DNA of 56,560 nt, from contig RHMC01000029.1 of assembly GCA_003719395.1 (NCBI GenBank), positions 1 to 56,560 on the forward strand, in the 5' to 3' direction. The position numbers and the translations under genes are program-made. Below are positions 26,981 through 37,036 of this stretch, piece after piece. The notes under the pieces are model-generated. The model worked only from the letters and a program-made list of their open reading frames with translations, was not told where the DNA came from and did not search any database. This DNA is from Streptomyces altiplanensis. Its GTDB lineage: Bacteria > Actinomycetota > Actinomycetes > Streptomycetales > Streptomycetaceae. Position 1 is the first letter of the stretch; each line of letters begins with the position of its first letter.

Positions 26981-27199
26981 ATGCAGAGAAGCCCGTTCAG
27001 CATCGTCGCGATCGTTTTCGGTGCGGTGGCACTGTTCTTCTGCCCGCCGCTGTTCGGCGTCCTCGGCCTGGTCTTCGGCGGGATAGCCAAGTCCAAGGAC
27101 GAGCCGCTCGCTGTGACGGGTCTGATCGTCGCGGCGATCGGACTGGTCGTCGGCATGGTCCTGGGATTCGTCGTCTTCAGCTCGATGTCGGCCCCCTGA
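26981..27199 (+). CDS. small DUF4190-type membrane protein
   Basis: 72 residues with two hydrophobic helices ([31 protein letters not shown] and [24 protein letters not shown] shortened to their cores) joined by a short polar AKSKDEP loop. This two-helix GxxxG pattern is typical of DUF4190/DUF4870-like actinobacterial proteins of unknown function. The ATG has GGGGGAGAGG upstream. Confidence 0.8.
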   Translation: MQRSPFSIVAIVFGAVALFFCPPLFGVLGLVFGGIAKSKDEPLAVTGLIVAAIGLVVGMVLGFVVFSSMSAP

Positions 27200-27272
27200 C
27201 CGGCGCTCCCGGCACCGCCGCCGGGCCCGGGCGCAACGGCCCGTGGCGGTGCGCGCTCGTATGCTCGGACGC

Positions 27273-29926
27273 ATGACGACGAGCGCACCGGCAGGGAAAC
27301 GGGAACGGCCACCAGGACGGGAACGGCCCCGGGAACGGTCGCGGTGCCGGAGCAGGGCCCACCGCCAACAGCATGCGGCGCGCGCTCAGGCGTGCGCGGG
27401 AGGGGGGGGTCTCGACGTCGCCGAGGCCGCCGTACTGCTCCAGGCGCGCGGCGGTGACCTCGAGGACCTCGCCGCCTCCGCCGCGCGGGTGCGCGACGCG
27501 GGGCTGGAGGCCGTCGGCCGGGCCGGGGTCGTCACGTACTCGCGCAAGGTGTTCATCCCGCTGACGCGGCTGTGCCGGGACAAGTGCCACTACTGCACCT
27601 TCGTGACCGTTCCCGGGAAGCTGCGGCGCGCGGGGCACGGGATGTTCCTGTCGCCCGACGAGGTGCTGGACATCGCGCGCCGCGGCGCCGAAACGGGCTG
27701 CAAGGAAGCCCTGTTCACCCTCGGCGACCGGCCTGAGGAGCGGTGGCCCGAGGCGCGGGAGTGGCTGGAGGCCGAAGGGTACGACGACACCCTCGCGTAC
27801 GTACGGGCCATGGCGATCCGGGTGCTCGAGGAGACGGGGCTGCTGCCCCACCTCAACCCCGGTGTCATGTCGTGGACCGACCTCCAGCGGCTCAAGCCCG
27901 TCGCCCCCTCCATGGGCATGATGCTGGAGACGACCGCCACCCGCCTGTGGGCGGAGCCCGGCGGGCCGCACCACGGCTCCCCCGACAAGGAGCCCGCCGT
28001 GCGGCTGCGCGTGCTGGAGGACGCCGGCCGCTCCAACGTCCCCTTCACGACCGGGCTCCTGATCGGGATCGGCGAGACGTACGAAGAGCGGGCCGACGCG
28101 CTCTTCGCGCTCCGCAAGACCGCACGCGCCTACCACGGCATCCAGGAAGTCATCGTCCAGAACTTCCGCGCCAAGCCGGACACCGCCATGCGCGGCATGC
28201 CCGACGCCGAGCTGGAGGAGCTGGCCGCCGCCATCGCCGTGGCCCGCCACATCCTGGGGCCGGGCGCCCGCATCCAGGCACCGCCCAACCTCGTCGACGC
28301 CGAGTACGCGCTCCTCATCGGCGCCGGCATCGACGACTGGGGCGGCGTCTCGCCGCTCACCCCCGACCACGTCAACCCCGAGCGCCCCTGGCGCTCATCG
28401 ACGAGCTGGCCGCCAGGACCGCCGCCGCCGGTTTCGAGCTGCGCGAACGGCTCACCATCTACCCGGAGTTCGTCCGGCGCGGCGAGCCCTGGCTCGACCC
28501 CCGGCTGGTCCCGCACGTACGGGCGCTCGCCGACCCGGAGACCGGGCTGGCGCGCGAGGGCGTGCGCCCGCGGGGGCTGCCGTGGCAGGAGCCCGACGAG
28601 GGCTTCACCGCGACCGGCCGCACCGACCTGCACCGCAGCATCGACACCGACGGGCGCTCCTTCGACCGCCGCGACGACTTCGACGAGGTGTACGGCGACT
28701 GGGACGCGCTGCGCGAGGCCGCAGCCCCCGGCATGGTGGCGCAGCGCATCGACACCGACGTGCGGCAGGCGCTGCGGCGGGCCGCGGACGATCCGACGAA
28801 GCTGAGCGACGACGAGGCGCTGGCGCTGCTGCACGCGGACGGCCCGGCGCTGGACGCCCTGACCCGGATCGCCGACGAGCTGCGCCGCGACGTCGTGGGC
28901 GAGGACGTCACGTACATCGTCACGCGCAACATCAACTTCACCAACGTCTGCTACACCGGCTGCCGTTTCTGCGCCTTCGCCCAGCGGCGCACGGACGCCG
29001 ACGCCTACACGCTGTCGCTGGACCAGGTCGCCGACCGGGCCCAGCAGGCGTGGGAGGTCGGCGCGGTCGAGGTGTGCATGCAGGGCGGCATCCACCCCGA
29101 CCTGCCGGGCACGGCGTACTTCGACATCGCGCGCGCCGTGAAGGAACGCGTCCCGGACCTGCACGTGCACGCCTTCTCGCCGATGGAGGTCGTCAACGGC
29201 GCCACCCGCACCGGCATGTCCATCCGGGACTGGCTGACGGCGGCGAAAGAGGCCGGCCTCGATTCGATCCCCGGGACCGCCGCCGAGATCCTCGACGACG
29301 AGGTGCGCTGGGTCCTCACCAAGGGCAAGCTGCCGACCGCCACGTGGACCGAGGTAGTGAAGACCGCGCACGAACTGGGCATCAGGTCCTCGTCGACCAT
29401 GATGTACGGGCATGTCGACCAGCCGCGCCACTGGCTCGGCCACCTGCGCACCCTGGCCGCCATCCAGCAGGATGCGCTGTCCAAAAACGTCGGCGGCTTC
29501 ACGGAGTTCGTGACGCTGCCCTTCATCCACACCAACGCACCCGTCTACCTGGCCGGCATCGCCCGGCCCGGCCCGACCGGCCGCGACAACCGCGCCGTCA
29601 CCGCCATGGCCCGCCTCCTCCTCCACCCCCACATCACCAACATCCAGACGAGCTGGGTGAAGCTGGGTGCGGAGGGCGCGGCCGAGATGCTGCACTCCGG
29701 CGCCAACGACCTCGGCGGGACGCTGATGGAGGAGACCATCTCCCGGATGGCGGGCTCCAGTTACGGTTCGTACCGCTCCGTCCAGGACCTCGTCGCGATC
29801 GCGGACGCCGCGGGCCGCCCCTCGAAGCCGCGCACGACGCTGTACGGCGACGTACCGCAGGAGCGGCAGCGGGCGGCGGCCGCGTCGGACGGACACCTTC
29901 CGGAGTTGCTTCCGGTGCTGGAGTGA
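27273..29926 (+). CDS. fbiC: FbiC: 7,8-didemethyl-8-hydroxy-5-deazariboflavin (FO) synthase (frameshifted)
   Basis: A bifunctional radical-SAM enzyme that makes FO, the deazaflavin core of coenzyme F420, from tyrosine and a pyrimidine precursor. The N-terminal CofG half has the Fe-S motif CRDKCHYC near 27573; the C-terminal CofH half has CYTGCRFC near 28950. Both CxxxCxxC sites are intact. The total length, about 880 codons, matches actinobacterial FbiC. Frames change in a G8 run (27402-27409), between RRAREG and [14 protein letters not shown], and near 28391, between NPERPW and [10 protein letters not shown]. Such a conserved gene being broken twice argues for sequence errors. The start is either ATG 27273 or an ATG near 27373 ([11 protein letters not shown]), because the first 35 codons are low-complexity and may hide another indel. 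A terminator follows. Confidence 0.93.
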
Positions 29927-29949
29927 AGCGGCATTAAGGGAGCGTAAAG

Positions 29950-29976
29950 ATTGCCGGAACCCGGCAATGTTTTCTT
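29950..29976 (+). terminator. rho-independent terminator after fbiC
   Basis: An 8-bp stem (ATTGCCGG/CCGGCAAT) with a 3-base loop followed directly by gttttctt, 24 bases past the fbiC stop. Confidence 0.85.
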
Positions 29977-30039
29977 CCGGTCACGCATGAGACGATCCCT
30001 TCTGTTCAACAGATCGGCGCGCACGGGGGAGGGCGGCGG

Positions 30040-30549
30040 ATGACTGTTTTTCTTGGTCTCGGCATTGCGGGGATCGTGCTGCTGGCTCTCTCGCTGATCT
30101 TCGACGGGATTCTTGAAGGGCTGTTCGGGGGAGTCCTCGACGGCCTCTTCGACGGCCTGCTCTCGCTGCCCGTGATCGCCGGGTTCATCTCGATGCTCGG
30201 CTTCGGCGGCGCCATCATGCTCGGCACCACGGGGCTCGGGGCCGGCGCGGCCACGGGGGTCGGGGTGGCGGCGGGGATCGCGGCGGGCTGGCTCGCCTGG
30301 AAGTTCAGCCGTGCGCTGATGCGCGACCAGACCGACGCCACCCCGCGCGGCACCGACCTCGTCGGCACCGCCGGATCCGTCGTGACCGCGATTCCCGCCG
30401 ACGGGTACGGCGAGGTGATGCTGCGGCTCGGCGGGCAGCCGGTCAAACTCGCGGCCCGGAGCGAGGTGCCCGTCGCGCGGGGTGCCGAGATCTGGGTGGA
30501 GGCGTCCCTGTCGAGCACCTCGGTCGCGGTGCGCCCCGTCGAACGCTGA
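30040..30549 (+). CDS. NfeD-like membrane protein
   Basis: A 169-residue protein with an N-terminal hydrophobic half (helices at about 3-25, 43-62, 64-90; Gly-rich GAGAATGVGVAAG) and a C-terminal soluble OB-fold domain (TDLVGTAGSVVTAIPADGYGEVML ... ARGAEIWVE, shortened core). This is the short NfeD1b arrangement, which is usually encoded beside a flotillin, as here (80 bases to the next start). It is thought to act with flotillin in membrane microdomains. The ATG at 30040 has GGGGGAGGGCGG upstream. Confidence 0.87.
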   Translation: MTVFLGLGIAGIVLLALSLIFDGILEGLFGGVLDGLFDGLLSLPVIAGFISMLGFGGAIMLGTTGLGAGAATGVGVAAGIAAGWLAWKFSRALMRDQTDATPRGTDLVGTAGSVVTAIPADGYGEVMLRLGGQPVKLAARSEVPVARGAEIWVEASLSSTSVAVRPVER

Positions 30550-30628
30550 CACCGCCGCGCGCCGCCCCACAGTCCTGCGTACCACTCCAACTGCTGCCGT
30601 CCCCTGGGAAGGCAGGGGGGAATTCCTC

Positions 30629-32056
30629 ATGAGCCCAGTCATCGTCGCTGTCGTGGGAGTCGTCGTACTCCTCGTCCTGCTGGCCCTTGTCGTCATCACG
30701 CGCTACAAGGTCGCCGGCCCCAGCGAGGCCTTCATCATCACCGGCCGCCGTGGGAAGACGTCCACCGACCCGGTCACCGGCCAGACCTCCACCGACAACA
30801 GCGGCCAGAAGGTCGTCGTCGGCGGCGGCGTCTTCGTCGTGCCGTTCGTCCAGCAGAAGTTCACCCTGGACCTGTCCAGCCGGCACATCCCGATCTCCGT
30901 GCGCGGCGCCGTCACCCTGCGCGGCGTGAAGGCCAACCTCGAAGGCGTCGCGATCGTCAAGGTCGGCGGCAGCGAGGACGCCATCCGGGCCGCGGCCCAG
31001 CGTTTCCTCCAGCAGCAGGACGGCATCGTCGGCTTCACGCAGGAAGTGCTGTCCGGCGCGCTGCGCGCCATCGTGGGCCGCATGTCGGTCGAGGACATCA
31101 TCCGCGACCGCGCCGCCTTCGCCGGTCAGGTCGCCGAGGAGGCCGAGGCGAGCCTCTCCGGGCAGGGGCTGATCCTCGACGCCTTCCAGATCCAGGACAT
31201 CACCACCGAGGGCTCCTACCTGGAGGACCTGGGCCGCCCCGAGGCCGCCCGCGCCCGCCAGGAGGCCGACATCGCCGAGGCCATCGCCAAGCGGGCCTCG
31301 GAGCAGGCCCGGCTGAAGGCGGCCGAGGAGATCGCCATCGCGGAGCGGACCTTCTACCTCAAGCAGGCCGAGATCCGCGTCGAGACCGAGGCCGCGGCCG
31401 CCAAGGCCAACGCCGCCGGCCCGCTCGCCGACGCCGCGCGTCAGCAGGAAGTCCTCGCCGAGCAGGAGAAGGTCGCCGAGCGCCAGGCGGCCCTGACCGA
31501 CCGCGAGCTCGACACGAAGGTCCGCAAGCCCGCCGACGCCGCCCGTTACCAGGCCGAGCAGGAGGCCGAGGCCCGCCGTATCGCGCAGGTCAAGGAGGCC
31601 GAGGCGGACGCCGAGCGCGCACGCCTCACCGGTGAGGGCGAGAAACTGCACCGCGCGGCGCTCGCCGAGGCCGTACGGATCGAGGGCGAGTCGGAGGCCG
31701 CCGCCATCGCCGCGAAGGGCTCGGCGGAGGCCGAGGCGATGCGCAAGAAGGCCGACGCGTTCGCGCAGTACGGCGACGCGGCCGTCCTCCAGATGCTCGT
31801 CGAGGTGCTGCCGCAGGTCGTCGCCAAGGCGGCCGAGCCGATGAGCGCCATCGACAAGCTGACCGTGATCTCCACGGACGGCGCGAGCCAGCTGTCCCGT
31901 ACGGTCACCGACAACGTCGCCCAGGGCATGGAGCTGCTCAGCTCCGCCACCGGGGTCGACCTCGCCGAGCTGCTCAAGGGCGCCACGCAGCGGGGAGCGA
32001 AGCCGGCCGCCACCGAGCAGGCCGGGGCGAACGGCAAGATCCAGATCACGGACTGA
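30629..32056 (+). CDS. flotillin-like SPFH protein
   Basis: A 475-residue protein with one N-terminal membrane helix (VIVAVVGVVVLLVLLALVV), an SPFH/band 7 domain (about 30-200: KVVVGGGVFVVPFVQQKF, EVLSGALRAIVGRMSVEDII) and a long Glu/Ala-rich coiled coil (about 210-390) with the EA repeats of flotillins. The C-terminal region forms oligomers. It organises functional membrane microdomains. The start ATG follows GGCAGGGGGG. It forms an NfeD-flotillin pair like yuaF-floT of Bacillus. Confidence 0.93.
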   Translation: MSPVIVAVVGVVVLLVLLALVVITRYKVAGPSEAFIITGRRGKTSTDPVTGQTSTDNSGQKVVVGGGVFVVPFVQQKFTLDLSSRHIPISVRGAVTLRGVKANLEGVAIVKVGGSEDAIRAAAQRFLQQQDGIVGFTQEVLSGALRAIVGRMSVEDIIRDRAAFAGQVAEEAEASLSGQGLILDAFQIQDITTEGSYLEDLGRPEAARARQEADIAEAIAKRASEQARLKAAEEIAIAERTFYLKQAEIRVETEAAAAKANAAGPLADAARQQEVLAEQEKVAERQAALTDRELDTKVRKPADAARYQAEQEAEARRIAQVKEAEADAERARLTGEGEKLHRAALAEAVRIEGESEAAAIAAKGSAEAEAMRKKADAFAQYGDAAVLQMLVEVLPQVVAKAAEPMSAIDKLTVISTDGASQLSRTVTDNVAQGMELLSSATGVDLAELLKGATQRGAKPAATEQAGANGKIQITD

Positions 32057-32073
32057 TCCGCGCGGCACGGCCT

Positions 32074-32111
32074 CCCTCGCCGGAAGGGCTGGAACCGAGC
32101 CCTCGCGAGGG
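32074..32111 (+). terminator. probable hairpin terminator after the flotillin gene
   Basis: Nested stems CCCTCGC/GCGAGGG and GGGCT/AGCCC with a 7-base loop begin 18 bases past the flotillin stop. No T-run follows. Confidence 0.5.
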
Positions 32112-32180
32112 GGCCATGCCGCGGAGCCGCGGGACACCTGCCCCCTGAACACCTTCTTCCCCTTCGGTTACAGTGCTGCG

Positions 32181-32208
32181 CCGGACGCCGGACGCCGGAC
32201 GCCGGACG
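32181..32208. repeat. four 7-bp tandem repeats (ccggacg)
   Basis: Four perfect copies lie 33 bases upstream of the ADP-ribosylglycohydrolase-like gene, in its leader or promoter. Not a multiple of three, and outside any gene. Confidence 0.8.
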
Positions 32209-32240
32209 GCAGGTGTCGGCCACAGGGAAGGGCAGAAGCG

Positions 32241-33356
32241 GTGAGCGCACCAGTCACATCCGTATGGGGCCGTGCCGAGCAGCAGGACTTCCGCAGCCGG
32301 GTACGCGGCTGTCTGCTCGGCGGCGCCGTGGGCGACGCGCTCGGCGCCGGCGTGAGCGCCCTGAGCCTGGACGGGATACGCGCGGCCCACGGCGTCGACG
32401 CCGTCACCGACCTCGTCCCCGCCTACGGCAGACGCGGCGCCGTCACCGCCGGCACCCAGCTGACGCTCTTCACGGTCGACGGCCTCATACGGGCCCAGGT
32501 ACGCCGCGACACCGGCGCCTGGCACCCGCCCACCGACATCCACCGCGCACACCTGCGGTGGGCCGTCACCCAGCGCGACTGGGGCCCGGACGAACGACGC
32601 GAGGACAGCGGCTGGCTCGCCCGTGAGGAGTGGCTGTACGCCCGCCGCGACCCCTCCCGCGCGTGCCTGACCGGCCTCGCCGACGAGACCATGGGGACCC
32701 TCGAACGTCCCAGGAACCCCACGGCCCGCGACTTCGGCGCCGTCACCCGCTCCGCGCCCTTCGGGCTCCTCGTCGGGTGGGATCCCCAGCTCGTACTCCA
32801 GCTCGCCGTCGAGTGTGCCGCCCAGACCCACGGCCACCCCGCCGCGTACCTCTCGGCCGGGGCGTTCGCCGTCATCGTGCACGGCCTGGCGCGCGGCGAG
32901 AGCCTCGACGCGGCCGTCCAGCGGGCCCTCGCCCTGCTCGCCGCACGCCCGGGGCACCAGCCCGTCACCGACGCCCTCAAGCACGCCCTCGGCGCCGTAC
33001 GCCAGGGGATCCCCTCCCCGGCGCGCGTGGAGTCCCTCGGCGAGGGCCGCACCGCCGAGGACGTCCTGGGCATCGCCGTCTACTGCGCCCTCGTCGGCGA
33101 GGACGTCCGCCACGGCCTGTGCCTCGCCGTCAACCACGGCGGAGCCTCCGAGGCGGCCGGCGCGCTGTGCGGCAGCCTGCTCGGCGCCCTGCACGGCGAG
33201 ACCGCGCTGCCGCCGGGGTGGCTCGCCGAGCTGGAGGGGCGCGGCACGGTCCTCGAACTCGCCGACGACTTCGCGATGGAGATGACCCAGGGCCCCGCCC
33301 TGCACGGCCCCGCGGTCAGCGCCCCCGGCTGGCTGATCCGCTACCCGAGGGCCTGA
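32241..33356 (+). CDS. ADP-ribosylglycohydrolase-fold protein lacking metal ligands
   Basis: A 371-residue protein of the ADP-ribosylation/crystallin J1 (DraG/ARH) family. The glycine-rich start RGCLLGGAVGDALGAG and the closing LAVNHGGASEAAGALCGSLLGAL are clear family signatures. In active enzymes two metal sites use (T/S)DDT early and DSDST late. Here they read TAGTQLTLFTVDGLIRA and GGASEAAG, so all the Asp ligands are replaced. I infer a pseudo-enzyme that may bind ADP-ribose-like ligands or proteins without hydrolysis. The start GTG has AAGGG upstream. The gene overlaps the 3' end of the convergent symporter gene by about 40 bases. Confidence 0.87.
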   Translation: MSAPVTSVWGRAEQQDFRSRVRGCLLGGAVGDALGAGVSALSLDGIRAAHGVDAVTDLVPAYGRRGAVTAGTQLTLFTVDGLIRAQVRRDTGAWHPPTDIHRAHLRWAVTQRDWGPDERREDSGWLAREEWLYARRDPSRACLTGLADETMGTLERPRNPTARDFGAVTRSAPFGLLVGWDPQLVLQLAVECAAQTHGHPAAYLSAGAFAVIVHGLARGESLDAAVQRALALLAARPGHQPVTDALKHALGAVRQGIPSPARVESLGEGRTAEDVLGIAVYCALVGEDVRHGLCLAVNHGGASEAAGALCGSLLGALHGETALPPGWLAELEGRGTVLELADDFAMEMTQGPALHGPAVSAPGWLIRYPRA

Positions 33357-34970
33357 GCACGTCCGTACTCCGGCCCCCGGGCCCCGGGCCCGCCCCTGCT
33401 CCCGGCCTCAGTCGGCCGCGCCTTCGCGTGCCTTCGCCGTCCCCGGCGGCCGCCGGAGCCGGGACCGCCGCGCCCGCGACCGGACCGTCGCCGTCGCCGT
33501 CCGAGTTGATGCGCGCGAGCACCGCGTCGCGCTCGGGGGTGTCCTCCGGCTTGACGAAGCCGATCAGGATGTACAGCACCAGGGAGACCGCCAGGGGCAC
33601 CGACACCTGGTACTGCGTCGCGACACCGTCCATCCCGTAGTTCAGCAGCCAGAAGGCGAACAGCCCGCACGCCCAGGAGACCAGCGCCGCCGTCGGCCCG
33701 GACCTGCGGAACCGGGGCAGCAGCCCCAGCATGAACGGGATCGCGATGGGCCCCATCAGTCCCGCGACCCACTTGATGACGACCGTGATGATGTCCTTGA
33801 ACGCCGGCGAGTTCACCTGCGTCGCGATCGCCATCGACAGTGCCAGGAACGCCACGGTCGACAGCCGCGCGGCCACCAGACCGGTCCGCTGCGACCAGCC
33901 GCGCGCCTTCTTCGACAGGGCGGGCGCGATGTCGCGGGTGAAGACCGCCGCGATGGCGTTGGCGTCCGAGGAGCACATGGCCATGGTGTGGGAGAAGAAC
34001 CCGACGATGACCAGGCCCAGCAGGCCGTGCGGGAGCAGCTGCTCGGTCATCAGGGCGTACGAGTCGACGCGTCCGGCTTCTGCGCCTCGACCAGCAGCGG
34101 CGCGCACCACATGGGGAAGAAGAGGACCAGCGGCCACACCAGCCACAGGATCGCGGAGAGCCGGGCGGAGCGGGTGGCCTCACGGGCGGTCGCCGTGGCC
34201 ATGTAGCGCTGGGCCTGGTTCCACATGCCGCCCGAGTACTCGAAGGTCTTGATGAAGAGATAGGCCAGCAGGAACATCAGGGTGAAGTCGCCGGTCAGCG
34301 GGTCGTTGTGGCTCTCGGGGAGCTTGTCCCACACCGTCCACAGCGAGCTGAACCCGCCGAGCTCGGCCATCACCGCGAACAGCATCGCGAGACCCGCGAA
34401 GAGCTGGATGACGAACTGCCCGAGCTCGGTGAGGGCGTCGGCCCACAGCCCGCCCACGGTGCAGTAGATACCGGTGACGACGCCGGTGATGAGGATGCCC
34501 TGGTTGAGCGAGAGGCCGGTGAAGACCGACAGGAGGGTGGCGATCGCCGCCCACTTGGCGCCCACGTCGACGATCTTCAGCAGGACCCCGGACCAGGCGA
34601 GAGCCTGCTGGGTCGAGATGTTGTAACGGGTCTTGAGGTACTCCAGCGGCGAGGCGACATGCAGCTTCGACCTGAGACGGTTGAGCCGGGGAGCGAACAG
34701 GCTCGCCCCGATCGCGATGCCGATCGCGATGGGGAACGACCACGTCACGAAGGACGTGACGCCGTACTTGTACGCGATGCCCGCGTAGCCGGTGAACATG
34801 ACCGCGCTGTAGCCGGACATGTGGTGCGAGATGCCGGAGAGCCACCACGGCATCTTTCCGCCGGCGGTGAAGAAGTCGCTGACGGTCTCCACGCGTTTGT
34901 GGGACCAGACGCCGATCGCGACCATGACGCCGAAGTAGCCGATGAGCACGGCCCAGTCGAGACTGTTCAT
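33316..34970 (-). CDS. sodium:solute symporter, SSF family (one frameshift)
   Basis: A polytopic protein of about 540 residues with 12-13 helices. It starts MNSLDWAVLIGYFGVMVAIG and contains FFTAGGKMPWWLSGISHHMSGYSAVMFTG, the SSF Na+-site region near TM1, and later DSYALMTEQLLP...GLVIVGFFSHTMAMCSSDANA, typical of SLC5-like sugar/organic solute symporters. A missing base near 34067, in VEAQKPDAS before DSYALM, splits the frame. The C-terminus is uncertain: the present frame runs to 33316, but one further slip would give KAREGAAD and a stop near 33408, which would remove the overlap with the convergent gene. The ATG at 34970 has TGGAGGGGGC. Confidence 0.85.
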
Positions 34971-35491
34971 GCCCCCTCCAGGGGTCCGCCTTATGCTGCC
35001 TGCTGCGTTCAACTGAATGAACCGGATCGTGCTTCGTCAGTACGTTCCATTGGCGGAGTCCCCGTGCGGGAGCGGGGACTTCGGGGATTGAACCGCTCGC
35101 CGCAGGGGCCGGTCAAGACTTTCTTCGGTCAGGAATGTGAACGCAGGACACAAAGCAGAACGTCTTTACCTTCCTTTGACCCTCCGGGCCGTTGTCGTGA
35201 ACGCGGCGGCGGCCACACCATGGGCGGGCGCTTCGTCAGGCGCCGTACACAGAGCCCGGATACGCGAACGACCGCACGGGATGCGGGTCCCGTGCGGTCG
35301 GAAGAGGGAGGAGAGGGAGGAGCGGGAGGAGCGGGAGAAGAGGGAGGAGGCGCACGACTGCTGCTTCGGCGTGCCCGGGGGCGAGCGGGTACGCCAGAGC
35401 CCCCTCGGCCAGGACGGCGAACCGGTCGAGAGGGCTCACTGCGGTCTTGCTCCGCGCGCCTTGACGGCGCGTCTTGATCGGCGCGGGCCGG
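34971..35491. other. 520-base intergenic region with a purine-rich repeat
   Basis: No supported gene. The rightmost part may carry the end of the DUF397 transcript (a small CGCGCC/GGCGCG stem at 35455-35471) and the left part the symporter promoter. The five-unit GA repeat lies inside it. Confidence 0.4.
35306..35350. repeat. five 9-bp purine-only repeats (gggaggaga/gggaggagc)
   Basis: Five near-identical 9-base units make a 45-base, almost pure GA strand between the symporter and DUF397 genes. Such tracts can adopt triplex structure; reading it as coding gives REEREE or LLPLLP strings with no other support. Confidence 0.75.
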
Positions 35492-35701
35492 TCAGCCGAG
35501 GTCGAACGTCCCCTGGCCGACGCCGCCCACGAACGTGGTCCAGGACCCGGGGGCGAAGGTGATCGAAGGGCCCTCGGGCACCTTCGAGTCCCGCACCGCG
35601 ACGGCGTGCGTGACGGGGGACTTGACCTCTACGCACGCGCCGTTGCCCCCGGAGTACGAGGACTTCGTCCAGGTGTCCGTAGCGCCCTGATGGATTGCCA
35701 T
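35492..35701 (-). CDS. DUF397 protein
   Basis: A 69-residue DUF397 protein with the hallmark W-TKSSYSGGNGACVEV, VAVRDSKVPEGP and the ITFAPGSWTTFV core. DUF397 proteins are encoded beside XRE regulators of the WhiJ type, as here, and seem to modulate them during development or antibiotic production. The ATG at 35701 was chosen over a longer open frame because the family begins here. Confidence 0.9.
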   Translation of the reverse strand: MAIHQGATDTWTKSSYSGGNGACVEVKSPVTHAVAVRDSKVPEGPSITFAPGSWTTFVGGVGQGTFDLG

Positions 35702-35884
35702 GTTCGCTCCGATTTTGCTGGTCGTGGAGTGAGACACCGGCGTTCTTGCCGGCGGGAGCGACGCTACTCGCGAACGCCCCCGCCCGAAGCGGCCGTTCAC
35801 TCGACCGGATGGCATATCCCATGAGGCCTTCCGCTGCGGGACGGCCAAGGTGTACCGTTCCGATTCCTCCGGCGGGCCCCTGGT

Positions 35885-36742
35885 TCAGCGGGCGTACTCC
35901 TTCGCGATGTCCGCGATGAACTGCCGCGAGGCCTCGACGTTCAGCGCCTGGGCGCGCAGATGCTCGTACATCACGCTGTACTTCTGGACGTCGTTCGCCT
36001 TCTCCAGGTAGAGGTCGCTCGTGACCCCCTCGATGTAGACCACGCTGGAGTCCGCCGCGTCCGGGAACTCCAGGATCGCGTAATGACCGCTGATGCCGGG
36101 GTGCGCGCCCATGTCGAACGGGAGTATCTGGACCGTCACGTGGGGGAACTGGGACTGCTCCACCAGGTGCTCCAGCTGCTCCCGCATCAGCTGCCTGTCC
36201 CCGACGACGCGGCGCAGCGCGGCCTCGTCGATGACGGCCCACAGGCGCAGCGGCTGCTCGGCGGAGAGGACGCGCTCCTGCCGGCGCAGTCTGACGTTGA
36301 CCCGCTTCTCGACGTCGCCGGCCGCCGTCTCGGGCAGCGCGCCGGTGATGAGCGCCTCGGCGTACCGGGGGGTCTGGAGCAGGCCGGGGACGATCTGGGG
36401 GTCGTACACGCGCAGTGAGGCGGCGTCCGTCTCCAGGCCGATGTAGACGCTGTACGGGATGTCGCCGAAGGCGTGCCACCAGCCCTGCTGGCGGGAGTCC
36501 TTGGCCATCTGCATCAGCGAGTCGACGATCCGGTGGTCCTCGACCTCGTACACCCCGCACAGGTCGCGCACGTCGCGCTGGCTGATGGAGCGGCGGCCGT
36601 TCTCGAGGCGGCTGATCTTCGACTGGGAGACCAGCAGGCGCTCCGCGACCTCCTCGGCCGTCATGCCCTTGAGCTCGCGGAGCCGGCGGAGCTCCTGGCC
36701 CAATCGGCGTCGCCTGACGGTGGGATTGACGTTGGACGCCAC
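35885..36742 (-). CDS. XRE-family (WhiJ-like) regulator with DUF5753 domain
   Basis: A 285-residue protein with an N-terminal helix-turn-helix (LGQELRRLRELKGMTAEEVAERL, VSQSKISRLENGRRS) and a C-terminal DUF5753 effector region (DPQIVPGLLQTPRYAEALI, VLSAEQPLRLWAVIDEAALRR, VTVQILPF). I chose GTG 36742 (VASNVNPTVRRRRLG) with GGAGG 13 bases upstream. It pairs with the DUF397 gene 183 bases downstream. Such pairs are multicopy in Streptomyces and can control sporulation. Confidence 0.9.
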   Translation of the reverse strand: MASNVNPTVRRRRLGQELRRLRELKGMTAEEVAERLLVSQSKISRLENGRRSISQRDVRDLCGVYEVEDHRIVDSLMQMAKDSRQQGWWHAFGDIPYSVYIGLETDAASLRVYDPQIVPGLLQTPRYAEALITGALPETAAGDVEKRVNVRLRRQERVLSAEQPLRLWAVIDEAALRRVVGDRQLMREQLEHLVEQSQFPHVTVQILPFDMGAHPGISGHYAILEFPDAADSSVVYIEGVTSDLYLEKANDVQKYSVMYEHLRAQALNVEASRQFIADIAKEYAR

Positions 36743-37036
36743 GGGAACTGCACCTCCGGCTGAGTGCGTTGTGCGTATGTACGGCTGTACCGCTTGCACG
36801 CTCTACTGCTCAGCAGACTGCCACCATTGCTCGCCGCCGCGCTGGGAAACGACCACAAGCGGTGCCGACGCGAACGCGCGGGGTGGCGACCCGGTCCGGT
36901 CCAGGAAGCCTGGACGGCCGGTCCACCACCCCGCGCGCTTCGGTGCGGCTCCCGAACCGGGTCTTGGGGACGTCGGTGCGGCATCGGTGCTGGTCTTGCG
37001 GGTGCTGTCCGGGCGGTGCTGGTACTGCGGCCCGGC

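Noticed and set aside
35137..35562. Short coding frames reading REEREE or LLPLLP over the GA repeat
   Set aside because: Both come from the 9-bp purine repeat; no ribosome site or family similarity.
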